DNA from: Labrys sp. KNU-23
GTDB taxonomy: Bacteria > Pseudomonadota > Alphaproteobacteria > Rhizobiales > Labraceae
DNA length: 64,000 nucleotides
Direction: 5' to 3'
Assembly: GCF_008330945.1 (NCBI RefSeq)
Contig: NZ_CP043489.1
Coordinates: forward strand, 5,033,501-5,097,500
Every line of letters begins with the position of its first letter. The first letter of the stretch is position 1. The notes beneath the pieces are model-generated. The model ran no database searches. It was not told the origin of the DNA and saw only the letters and a list, made by a program, of their open reading frames with translations. A program made the translations under genes and the position numbers. Below, one piece after another: positions 27,038 to 34,152 of this stretch.

Positions 27038-27066
27038 TTGTCGTGGCGCGTCACTGAGACTATAGA
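27038..27066 (+). promoter_or_regulatory. Likely sigma-70 promoter of dksA
   Basis: TTGTCG at 27038 and TATAGA at 27061 are separated by exactly 17 bases. The -10 box lies 35 bp upstream of the dksA ATG. The match is good for an alphaproteobacterial housekeeping promoter but is not tested. Confidence 0.5.
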
Positions 27067-27101
27067 CCTCTCGCCCAGTAGCGGAGTGTTGGGATTCTTA
27101 C

Positions 27102-27521
27102 ATGACTTCATTGAGTGTAGATACCAATTATCGGCCGACTGACGACGAGCCTTTCATGAACGAGCGTCAGCGGGACTATTTCCGGCGCAAGCTCAATGCC
27201 TGGAAGCTCGACATCCTGCGCGAAGCGCAGGATACCATCGCCAATCTGCAGGCCGAGAATGAGAACCACCCCGATCTAGCCGATCGTGCCTCTTCGGAAA
27301 CGGATCGCGCCATCGAGTTGCGGGCCCGGGATCGTCAGCGCAAGCTGATCTCCAAGATCGAAGCGGCGCTTGCCCGCATCGATGACGGCTCCTACGGCTT
27401 TTGCGAGGAAACGGGTGAACCGATCTCGCTCAAGCGTCTCGACGCCAGGCCGATCGCGACCTTGTCGCTGGAAGCCCAGGAGCGGCATGAGCGCCGCGAG
27501 CGTGTTTATCGCGACGACTAA
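27102..27521 (+). CDS. dksA: RNA polymerase-binding transcription factor DksA
   Basis: This 139-residue protein has the DksA coiled-coil with the tip region LADRASSETDRAIELR, which reaches into the RNA polymerase secondary channel and acts with ppGpp. The zinc-finger region keeps only C101 (GFCEETGEPI); the other three ligand positions are T, S and A-type. This is the usual alphaproteobacterial form, so it is not evidence of decay. Residues after 110 (LKRLDARPIATLSLEAQERHERRERV) are strongly conserved in the family. A probable promoter lies just upstream, and a dispersed repeat plus a strong terminator follow. Confidence 0.96.
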   Translation: MTSLSVDTNYRPTDDEPFMNERQRDYFRRKLNAWKLDILREAQDTIANLQAENENHPDLADRASSETDRAIELRARDRQRKLISKIEAALARIDDGSYGFCEETGEPISLKRLDARPIATLSLEAQERHERRERVYRDD

Positions 27522-27625
27522 AGCACTTTGCGATCCGGGGACTCACCAGGAATCGCAATGACGGTCGGAATGAGAAGGTTGAGCAAAGAAGCGCCATCGT
27601 AAGAAACGCGCTTTGTTCAGGAGTT
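27522..27625 (+). repeat. Dispersed bipartite palindromic element, copy 1
   Basis: The element begins directly after the dksA stop codon. Module A has TTTGCGAT and AATCGCAA arms around ACTCACCAGG. Module B has TTGAGCAAAG and CGCTTTGTTCA arms. The same two modules in the same order occur at 50803, 54288 and, inverted, at 52276; module A alone occurs at 57372. Confidence 0.75.
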
Positions 27626-27634
27626 TTGGACGAC

Positions 27635-27687
27635 TGCCGGTCTTTTCTGCTCCATCGTGAGATGGAGCAGAAAAGACCGGCATTTTT
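27635..27687 (+). terminator. Strong Rho-independent terminator
   Basis: A perfect 22-bp stem (27635-27656 with 27661-27682) with a GTGA loop is followed by five T residues. It is the most stable hairpin I noticed in the window. It should end dksA transcription and isolate the copper operon downstream. Confidence 0.85.
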
Positions 27688-27782
27688 GTTTTCGAGCTCC
27701 TACGGGGTGGCACGCCCCGCAATGGCCCGTGCGCCATGGCGCCGCCTTGACTTTCAGGCATGGCTCGGCTGCATATGCGGCC

Positions 27783-28157
27783 ATGGTCCTGTCCCGCCGC
27801 GCCCCGTTGCTGCGACAATGTCTCGCCGCACTGCTTGCCCTTGGGCTGCTGCTCAACGGCATGGGAGGCTCTGTCGCTCGCGAGGGAGGCCGGGACGCCG
27901 CCGCGACCGTCGTCATCGCGGGGACCGTCGTCACGGTCTGCCAGTTCGGGGATGGCGATACCGGTGATAGGGCGCATGGCGGCCATTCCTGCGACCAGTG
28001 TGCCTTGCGCCTGGCACCGACCCTGCCGCCGATCCTGGCGGTTGCCGGCATTATCCGCTTTCCGCAGGCCCTCAAGTTCCTCCCGAAGCAAGCATTCCTG
28101 GCGCTGGTCCAGCAGGATCGCCGACCGGTCTGGCCGCGCGGGCCGCCGTTGAGCTGA
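27783..28157 (+). CDS. DUF2946-like small exported protein, copper-associated
   Basis: Read from ATG 27783, this 124-residue protein has an N-terminal hydrophobic signal or anchor (LRQCLAALLALGLLLNGMGG). A short region then has TVCQFGD and HSCDQCALRL, where the HxCxxC cluster could bind copper. DUF2946 proteins typically accompany copper chaperones. The longer frame from 27657 begins inside the terminator stem and is rejected. No good ribosome site is visible. It is followed by PCu(A)C after 69 bp. Confidence 0.7.
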   Translation: MVLSRRAPLLRQCLAALLALGLLLNGMGGSVAREGGRDAAATVVIAGTVVTVCQFGDGDTGDRAHGGHSCDQCALRLAPTLPPILAVAGIIRFPQALKFLPKQAFLALVQQDRRPVWPRGPPLS

Positions 28158-28226
28158 ACGGTTCACCACGTTTTCCAGCCCTTCCCCGCGGCCTGCAAGG
28201 CTGCCCGATACCGTTCAGGTTTTTCC

Positions 28227-28727
28227 ATGAAGCTCATTTCGTCCGTCGGCGCCCGGATTCTCAGTGTTCTGGTGCTCACCTCCACGCTCGCCTCAGGGGC
28301 TCTTGCCCATGACTACAAGGCCGGCACGCTCCAGATCGCCCATCCCTGGACCCGGGCTACCCCCCAGGGGGCGCCGGTAGCAGGCGGCTACACCGCCATC
28401 GAGAATACGGGCGATCAGCCCGACAGGCTGATCGGCGGCAGTTTCTCGGCATCCTCCGGCTTTTCGATCCACCAGATGTCGAACCAGGATGGCGTCATGA
28501 AGATGGCACCCGTTCAAGGCGGGCTGGAAATTCCGGCTCATGGCAAGGTTGAACTCAGCCCGTCATCCTTCCATCTGATGTTCACCGGGCTCGAGCAGCA
28601 GCTCAAGCCCAACCAGTCCATCGACGGCACGCTGGTGTTCGAGAAGGCCGGTACGGTGTCCGTGAAGTTCAAGGTCGAAGCCATCGGCGCCAAGCAGCCG
28701 GCCGAGGCTGATCACAGCAACCATTGA
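28227..28727 (+). CDS. PCu(A)C-type periplasmic copper chaperone
   Basis: This 166-residue protein has a signal peptide ending near residue 27 (SGALA), then AHPWTRATPQGAPVAGGYTAIENTG, which is typical of the family. Copper ligands follow the H-X10-M ... H-X-M pattern at H82, M93, H116 and M118. The extra tail HSNH could bind metal. PCu(A)C hands Cu(I) to the CuA centre of cytochrome oxidase, often together with Sco, which is the next gene (14 bp downstream). Confidence 0.95.
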   Translation: MKLISSVGARILSVLVLTSTLASGALAHDYKAGTLQIAHPWTRATPQGAPVAGGYTAIENTGDQPDRLIGGSFSASSGFSIHQMSNQDGVMKMAPVQGGLEIPAHGKVELSPSSFHLMFTGLEQQLKPNQSIDGTLVFEKAGTVSVKFKVEAIGAKQPAEADHSNH

Positions 28728-28741
28728 GACGGGAGGCGTTC

Positions 28742-29338
28742 ATGACCCTCAAATCCAATCGTCTCCAACTGGTGGTTCTCGTCGCACTGCTCGCCGTGCT
28801 GGCGGCAGCCGGCGTGCTGGCGCTGCAGAGCATGGGTGGCAAGCCCACGGCCCAGTCCAGCTTCATCGGCGGGGATTTCAGCCTGACCAATCAGGACGGC
28901 AAGCCGGTGACCCAGGCCAATTTCCTCGGCAAGCCAACGGCCTATTTCTTCGGCTACACCAACTGCCCTGATGCCTGCCCGACCACGCTGACCGACATGA
29001 CCGACCGCCTCAAGGCGCTCGGACCAGACGGGGACAAGTTCAACGTCGTGTTCGTCTCGGTGGATCCGGCGCGCGATACGCCGCAACTGCTCAAGACCTA
29101 TCTGGAGAGCTTCGATCCGCGCATCACCGCCGCTACCGGCACGCCCGAGCAGGTGGCCGACATTATCAAGAAGTTCCGCGTCTACGCCAAGAAGGTCGGG
29201 GAGGGGGACGGCTACACCTTCGACCATTCCACGGCGGTCTATCTGATGAACGCCAAGGGTGAACTGGTGACGCTGATCGACTACCAGGCTCCCCGTGAGG
29301 AGGCGCTGGAAAAGATGCGCCGCGCACTCACCTCGTGA
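28742..29338 (+). CDS. Sco1/SenC-family copper chaperone
   Basis: The ATG at 28742 has GGGAGG upstream. The 198-residue protein has one N-terminal membrane helix (residues about 9-29) and a thioredoxin-fold domain in the periplasm. Copper or redox ligands are the CxxxC pair C75 and C79 (YTNCPDACP) and H162 (FDHSTAVYL). It would act with PCu(A)C in maturing the CuA site of a heme-copper oxidase. The next gene starts inside its stop codon (GTGA). Confidence 0.95.
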   Translation: MTLKSNRLQLVVLVALLAVLAAAGVLALQSMGGKPTAQSSFIGGDFSLTNQDGKPVTQANFLGKPTAYFFGYTNCPDACPTTLTDMTDRLKALGPDGDKFNVVFVSVDPARDTPQLLKTYLESFDPRITAATGTPEQVADIIKKFRVYAKKVGEGDGYTFDHSTAVYLMNAKGELVTLIDYQAPREEALEKMRRALTS

Positions 29339-29781
29339 ACCGGACTGTCTGGTTCGGCCTGGCCGCGGCACTCGGTGGTGTCGCGGTCGGGACCTTCATC
29401 GCCTTGCGCTCGGCTGGCGAGATCGCGCCGCCTCCGCCGCCTGCCCAGGGCGTTGCCGACATCCGCCCGCCGGAGGCCACCTTCAACCCGGTGTTCGAAC
29501 CCTGCGCCCATTGCCATCAGATCGGACGGGGCGCGCGGTCCGCGACGGGGCCGATCCTGCAGGCCATCGAGGGCCGCAAGGCCGGTACATTGCCCGGCTA
29601 TCCCTTCTCACCGGCCATGCAGGCGAGCGGCCTGACCTGGGACGCCGCGACGCTCGATCGCTTCATCGCGGCGCCGCAGGCCGTGGTGCCCGGAACGCGC
29701 ATGATCTATGCCGGAATGGATGATATCGAACGGCGCCGGACCCTGGTCGAGTTCATCCTGAAGGCGGGATCGGGTTCCTGA
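29335..29781 (+). CDS. Membrane-anchored class I cytochrome c
   Basis: The GTG at 29335 overlaps the sco stop, so the start rests on coupling. The 148-residue protein has an N-terminal membrane anchor (residues about 5-25), a heme motif CAHCH at residues 57-61, and a likely axial Met123 in PGTRMIYAGM. The layout is that of mitochondrial-type cytochrome c. Its place after Sco suggests it donates electrons to, or helps assemble, cytochrome oxidase. The oxidase itself is outside the window. Confidence 0.93.
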   Translation: MNRTVWFGLAAALGGVAVGTFIALRSAGEIAPPPPPAQGVADIRPPEATFNPVFEPCAHCHQIGRGARSATGPILQAIEGRKAGTLPGYPFSPAMQASGLTWDAATLDRFIAAPQAVVPGTRMIYAGMDDIERRRTLVEFILKAGSGS

Positions 29782-29823
29782 GGACGGAGTCCGTAAATCG
29801 ATTCACTGCGTGGTTGCATTTGA

Positions 29824-29877
29824 ACCAGCCCCTTGCGCGATGAGCGAGCAGACGCCATCATTCTAGACGGGGCTGGT
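29824..29877. other. Long-loop inverted repeat upstream of CBS gene
   Basis: ACCAGCCCC (29824-29832) and GGGGCTGGT (29869-29877) can pair with a 36-nt loop. The 166-bp gap between the cytochrome and CBS genes should contain the CBS promoter. The role of the pairing, if any, is unknown. Confidence 0.3.
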
Positions 29878-29947
29878 CGTCCCTCGTCGGGATTCTCCCC
29901 CAAGATCAAGACGCTGCAGGCGCACGTTCAGTCTGAGGAGAGTATCT

Positions 29948-30376
29948 ATGACCGTTGCACAGATCCTGAAGGGCAAGGGCCGCGACATTGTCACTCTGTC
30001 GCCGGACGCCACCATTGCCGATGCTTCGCGGACGCTCGCCGAAAAGCGCATCGGCGCGGTGTTGATCACCAACAAGAACGGCAGCATCGCCGGAATCCTG
30101 TCGGAGCGCGACATCGTGCGCGCATTGGCCAAGGCCTCGGCCGAGGGGTTCGAACATCCCGTGTCCAAGCACATGACGGCCAAGGTCGAAACCGTGCACG
30201 AACAGGACACCATTCCCCACATCATGGAAAGGATGACTGCCGGCAAGTTCCGTCACATGCCGGTGGTCGAAAATGGCTTGCCGGTCGGCATCGTCTCGAT
30301 CGGCGACGTGGTGAAGTTCCGCCTGGCCGAAATGGAAGCGGAAGCCAAGGCGATGCGTGAATACATTACGGCCTGA
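29948..30376 (+). CDS. Tandem CBS-domain protein
   Basis: This 142-residue protein consists of two CBS motifs (residues about 10-62 and 75-128) with GAVLITNKNGSIAGILSERDIVRAL and HMPVVENGLPVGIVSIGDVVKF. A pair of CBS motifs forms a Bateman module that binds adenosyl nucleotides. No fused enzyme is present, so it is a stand-alone nucleotide sensor of the common alphaproteobacterial type. GAGGAG precedes the ATG. Confidence 0.93.
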   Translation: MTVAQILKGKGRDIVTLSPDATIADASRTLAEKRIGAVLITNKNGSIAGILSERDIVRALAKASAEGFEHPVSKHMTAKVETVHEQDTIPHIMERMTAGKFRHMPVVENGLPVGIVSIGDVVKFRLAEMEAEAKAMREYITA

Positions 30377-30418
30377 TCTTAAAGTATTCTGTGACCCGGT
30401 GGAGCCGCCGCCAAACGC

Positions 30419-30441
30419 AAAAACGCCTTGTGCTCAGGCGT
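30419..30441 (-). terminator. Possible terminator of the lysR gene
   Basis: On the minus strand ACGCCT and AGGCGT pair around a 7-nt loop, followed by TTTT. It lies 25 bp past the lysR stop. The stem is only six base pairs, so the call is tentative. Confidence 0.4.
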
Positions 30442-30465
30442 GGACGTGGCCTGCGCCGGGATCGT

Positions 30466-31392
30466 TCAGGCGACCCTTTTCGGCAGGAGAGGCTGGCTCA
30501 GGCTCTCCCGCATGATTTCGCTCAGCCGGTCCGTGGCAGCGTTGTGCTGCGCCTGCGTGCGATGCAGCAACAACGGCAGCGTCGGTAATCGCGCCGGCAG
30601 CCTGCTTTCCTCACCCAGTACGGCAAGATGGCCCGGCAGGCCGATCTCGGTGCGCAGGGTCACGCCCAGCCCGCTTGAGATCGCCGCCCAGAGACCGGCG
30701 AGACTGGTGCTGGTCACCGCGATGCGCCAGGCAATGCCGGCGCGGTCGAGCGTCTCGGTCGCGACGCTGCGGAACAGGCAGGGGGCCTCGAACAGCACCA
30801 GCGGCAAAGGTTCGTCCGGCCCCGCCTGCCGAGCGCCGGAGCGCTGACCGGACAGGACGTCTTGGGGGCCGATCCAACGCATGGCGATATCGGCGAGATG
30901 CTCGCCGGCCATGGCGGCGGGAGCCCCCCTCGTCTGATCGCCCCAGGCGATGGCGAGATCGAGTTCGGCGCTGGCGATGCGTTTCAGCAGGTCGGCATTG
31001 CGGGCAAGGCGGGTTTCGATGCGCGTCCTGGGATGGGCTCGCGCAAAGCGGCCGAGAATTTGCGGCAGCAGCGTTTCTCCGAGATCCTCCTGCACGCCGA
31101 AGCGGACAAGGCCGGCCAGATCAGCCCCGGCCAGAGCCGATACCGCTTCGTCGTTGAGGGCAAGCAACCGGCGCGCATAGGTCAGCAGCGTTTCGCCCGC
31201 CTCGGTCAGTGCCAGGCCGCGGCCGGCTTTGCGGAATAGGTCGGTTCCCGCTTGTTCTTCCAGTTTCTTGAGCTGGGCACTCACGGCGGAGGTGGAACGG
31301 CCGAGATGTTCGGCGGCACGGGCGTAGCTGCCCAGTTCCATGCCCGTGACGAAGCTGCGCAACACGTCGATGTCGAAATTGACCAGGCGCAT
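30466..31392 (-). CDS. LysR-family transcriptional regulator
   Basis: This 308-residue protein has the LysR winged helix-turn-helix at residues about 6-65 (FVTGMELGSYARAAEHLGRSTSAVSAQLKKLEEQ). A substrate-binding-like effector domain follows, with GLVRFGVQEDLGETLLPQIL and later GLGVTL. It is divergent from the tautomerase-cupin-DUF4865 cluster across 118 bp of AT-rich DNA containing a palindrome, the classic arrangement for LysR control of a neighbouring operon. The inducer is unknown. Confidence 0.93.
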   Translation of the reverse strand: MRLVNFDIDVLRSFVTGMELGSYARAAEHLGRSTSAVSAQLKKLEEQAGTDLFRKAGRGLALTEAGETLLTYARRLLALNDEAVSALAGADLAGLVRFGVQEDLGETLLPQILGRFARAHPRTRIETRLARNADLLKRIASAELDLAIAWGDQTRGAPAAMAGEHLADIAMRWIGPQDVLSGQRSGARQAGPDEPLPLVLFEAPCLFRSVATETLDRAGIAWRIAVTSTSLAGLWAAISSGLGVTLRTEIGLPGHLAVLGEESRLPARLPTLPLLLHRTQAQHNAATDRLSEIMRESLSQPLLPKRVA

Positions 31393-31431
31393 GATAATCG
31401 TCCTGTTTTTTGGGATTTTATGTAAAAAATT

Positions 31432-31446
31432 TCCTGATTTTCAGGA
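31432..31446. promoter_or_regulatory. Palindrome in the LysR/tautomerase intergenic region
   Basis: TCCTGA and TCAGGA flank TTT, a perfect 6-bp inverted repeat in an unusually AT-rich gap (31400-31450). It is a good candidate for the LysR binding site. Confidence 0.5.
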
Positions 31447-31510
31447 TGAATATGCCGTGACATCATGCGCGGGTCAAGGCAACCGGCCTTGCCAGTAGAG
31501 GACATCAATC

Positions 31511-31906
31511 ATGCCTTTCGCCCGCATTTCGCTCCGCAAGGGAAAATCCCCCGATTATCTCCGCACCCTGTCGGACAATCTGCATCGCGCCCTGGTCGAA
31601 GCCTTCGAGGTTCCGCCAGCCGATCGTTTCCAGATCATCGAGCAACTCGACCCGGAGGCCCTGATCTATGACCGCGGCTATTTCAGCGGCGAGCGTTCCG
31701 ATGATTTCGTGCTCATCGCCATCACGGCGGGGCGCCCGCGTGGCACGGCGGTGAAGCAGCAGTTCTACCGGCGTGTGGTGGACCTGTTCGCGCAGGGGCT
31801 GGGGCTGCGGCCCGACGACGTCATGATCGTCATCACCACCACCGAACGCGACGGCTGGTCCTTCAGCAACGGCCTTACCCAGATGGTGGAAGAGGTGCCG
31901 GCATGA
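31511..31906 (+). CDS. Tautomerase family protein
   Basis: This 131-residue protein begins MPFARISLRKG, placing the catalytic Pro at position 2 as in the 4-oxalocrotonate tautomerase superfamily. The length and the fused two-unit beta-alpha-beta pattern fit the longer Tautomerase_2-type group. The family isomerizes keto-enol substrates or promiscuously hydrolyses halogenated acrylates. The stop overlaps the cupin start by ATGA, so they are coupled. The substrate is unknown. Confidence 0.88.
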   Translation: MPFARISLRKGKSPDYLRTLSDNLHRALVEAFEVPPADRFQIIEQLDPEALIYDRGYFSGERSDDFVLIAITAGRPRGTAVKQQFYRRVVDLFAQGLGLRPDDVMIVITTTERDGWSFSNGLTQMVEEVPA

Positions 31907-32301
31907 GCGCGCCGGGCCTTCCCCACGAGATGACCGTGATTCGGGCGGGCAGGGCGATTGAGAACGCGCCGGACGGCATCGCATCCGCCCCCTTCCGGGT
32001 AGAGCATCTGATCACCGGAGAGCAGGACGGTGAGCCCACGGCGATGCGCGCCATGCTGGATCCCGGCGTGCGCACCCATTGGCACAGCCACCCCCGCGGC
32101 CAATTGCTGCTGGCGGTGAGCGGCAGCGGTCTGGCGCAGAAACGCAGCGGCCCGCTCGTCAAACTCAACCCCGGCGACGCGGTCTGGTTCGCGCCCGGAG
32201 AATTGCATTGGCATGGAGCAAGCGAGGCCGATGCCTTCGTCTATGTCAGTGTGCAGGCCCTGCAGGCAGGCCGTGCCGTGCAGTGGCACGAGCCGGTGTG
32301 A
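31903..32301 (+). CDS. Small single-domain cupin
   Basis: This 132-residue protein has a cupin metal site: H-x-H in RTHWHSHPRGQLLLAVSGSG and a later His in APGELHWHGA. It is a single beta-barrel of the quercetinase/oxygenase-like or sensor kind, and no specific enzyme can be named. It is coupled to the tautomerase upstream, and the DUF4865 gene follows after 10 bp. Confidence 0.88.
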   Translation: MSAPGLPHEMTVIRAGRAIENAPDGIASAPFRVEHLITGEQDGEPTAMRAMLDPGVRTHWHSHPRGQLLLAVSGSGLAQKRSGPLVKLNPGDAVWFAPGELHWHGASEADAFVYVSVQALQAGRAVQWHEPV

Positions 32302-32311
32302 GGAGTTTCAA

Positions 32312-32893
32312 GTGGAAGCGATGCATTATGCCATCACCTTGCCGGCCGATTACGACATGGCGATCATCCGCGCCCGCGTGGCCAGCAAGGGCCCTTTGCT
32401 CGACGATTTTCCGGGGCTGGGGCTCAAGGCCTATCTGATCCGGGAAAAGGGCGTGCGCGGCTCTACCGTCAACCAATATGCGCCCTTCTATCTGTGGGCC
32501 TCACCGGAAGGCATGGGCCGTTTTCTGTGGGAGGGCGGTGGCTTTGCCGGCCTCGTCGCAGCCTTCGGCCGCCCGTCGGTGCGGCGCTGGGCAGGCCTCT
32601 CATGCCTGTCCGGCCCGTCGTCCCTGTCGAATGTGCGCTTTGCGACGTTGCGAGAACAGGCGATTGCGGCCGATATCGATCCGTCGGGCGCCATTGCCGA
32701 GGCACGCGAGCAGTTGGCCATCGAAGCCGTCCGGGAGGGAAGCTGCCTGTCAGCCCTGGCGGTGGATCCCACCGATTGGAAGCAGATGGTCTTTCGCCTA
32801 TGGGCCAGCGAACCGCCTGAGGAGGCCGGGAGTACCTACGAAGTGCTGCATCTCTCCCGTCCCGGCGTCGACGGTCTGATCGCCGGCGTATGA
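32312..32893 (+). CDS. DUF4865 family protein
   Basis: A GTG start at 32312 is chosen because GAGGAG lies six bases before it; the ATG at 32321 would be 15 bases away. The 193-residue protein matches DUF4865: MHYAITLPADYDMAIIR, KAYLIREKG, NQYAPFYLWASPEGM and WEGGGFAGLVAAFGRP. The family is frequently encoded with tautomerases and LysR regulators, and a role in the same uncharacterised pathway is likely. Residues 160 onward (SEPPEEAGSTYEVLHLSRPG) are acidic and then conserved. Confidence 0.85.
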   Translation: MEAMHYAITLPADYDMAIIRARVASKGPLLDDFPGLGLKAYLIREKGVRGSTVNQYAPFYLWASPEGMGRFLWEGGGFAGLVAAFGRPSVRRWAGLSCLSGPSSLSNVRFATLREQAIAADIDPSGAIAEAREQLAIEAVREGSCLSALAVDPTDWKQMVFRLWASEPPEEAGSTYEVLHLSRPGVDGLIAGV

Positions 32894-32961
32894 ATGCCGC
32901 CAAGCGCCTCCTGTGGTGCGTCAAGACCTGGGTTGGCGGCGGCCAAGCTGCCGTCGGCGAG

Positions 32962-33972
32962 CTACGCCAGGGCTTCCATGGTCTCCTTGATGTCGTCGAG
33001 CGACTTCAAGGTGGCCTCGGCGCCCATGTCGATCGCCTCGGCGGCGCGATGGAAGTCGAAGGGCGAGATGCGGCCAAGGCGGGGTCCGATCGAGACATCG
33101 GGCGGGTCGCCGGCCAGCCGCGAGCGCGAAATGCGGTCCTGGGTGATGTTGAAGGCCTCCATCATCACCGTGTGGATGCCGGGAGAATTGCGGCGCTGGC
33201 GCTGTTCGCGCGATCTGACGAAGCCGAAGCCGCGGCGAACCATGGACGTGGCGGCGCCGAAACCGTTGCGCTTGGGCACCGGCGGATCGTCCATTTCGGT
33301 CGAGGTGGCACCGAAGGTATGGATGACGCCGCCGCGGCCGGTCAACTCGCCATTGAGATTGACGGCGATCACCGCCCGGGCACCGAGGGCGCGCGCAGCA
33401 GAGACGGGCACGGGATTGACCAGAGCACCGTCCATCAGCCAGCGCCCGCCGATGCGTACGGGCTCAAAAATGCCGGGAAGGGCGTAGGAAGCCCGCATGG
33501 CGGTGACCAGATTGCCGCGCGTCAGCCAGATCTCATGCCCCGGGCCGATCTCGGTGGCGATCGCGACGAAGGGAATGCGCAGACTTTCGATCTGCACGCC
33601 GTCGAGCCCGTTCTGCAGGAGAAGGGCCAGCTTGGTGCCTGACATCAGGCCGCTGCCGCCGAAATTGAGATCGAGAAAATTGAGAACCCTGCGCTTGGTG
33701 AGACTGCGGGCCCAATCCTCGATATCGTCGAGCCGGCCGGCAATGTAGCAGCCACCGACCACGGCTCCGATCGAGGTGCCGGCAATCACGTCGACGTCGT
33801 AGCCTGCTTCGACAAGCACGCGGATCACGCCGATATGGGCAAATCCCCGCGCGGCACCGCCGCCGAGGGCAAGACCCAGAACAGGGCGCGGCGGCTTGAC
33901 GATTTCGTTCTTCGGAGGCGGAGACAATTCCGCCACGTTACCCTGACCTCGCCACGGCAAACTCTGAAACAT
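32962..33972 (-). CDS. Patatin-like phospholipase family protein (RssA-like)
   Basis: The ATG at 33972 has AGGA eight bases upstream. The frame upstream of it stays open for 2.2 kb antisense to parC, but this is an artefact. The 336-residue protein has the patatin signature: oxyanion GGGAARGFAHIG (residues 37-48), nucleophile Ser67 in GTSIG, and the catalytic Asp181 in MDGALVNP. No signal peptide is present, so it acts in the cytoplasm or on the inner leaflet. The C-terminal 60 residues are basic (RRGFGFVRSREQRQRR). Confidence 0.93.
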   Translation of the reverse strand: MFQSLPWRGQGNVAELSPPPKNEIVKPPRPVLGLALGGGAARGFAHIGVIRVLVEAGYDVDVIAGTSIGAVVGGCYIAGRLDDIEDWARSLTKRRVLNFLDLNFGGSGLMSGTKLALLLQNGLDGVQIESLRIPFVAIATEIGPGHEIWLTRGNLVTAMRASYALPGIFEPVRIGGRWLMDGALVNPVPVSAARALGARAVIAVNLNGELTGRGGVIHTFGATSTEMDDPPVPKRNGFGAATSMVRRGFGFVRSREQRQRRNSPGIHTVMMEAFNITQDRISRSRLAGDPPDVSIGPRLGRISPFDFHRAAEAIDMGAEATLKSLDDIKETMEALA

Positions 33973-34152
33973 GATGCATTCCTGACCCGAGAAATACGCC
34001 ACTGAAACCAATAGGGATATGGGAATTCCATCGGGACCGAACAGGGATGGAATCCTTAATGGCGCTACAATAGCACGTGATCGCGGGATTTGCCCTGTAT
34101 CCATAAGGTCTACGACTTGCCCCGAATCAGGCATTTTCGCTAAGTCAACCGC

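Noticed and set aside
27657-27782. N-terminal extension of the DUF2946-like gene
   Set aside because: It would start in the loop and right arm of the 22-bp terminator stem. Family-like sequence begins at 27783.
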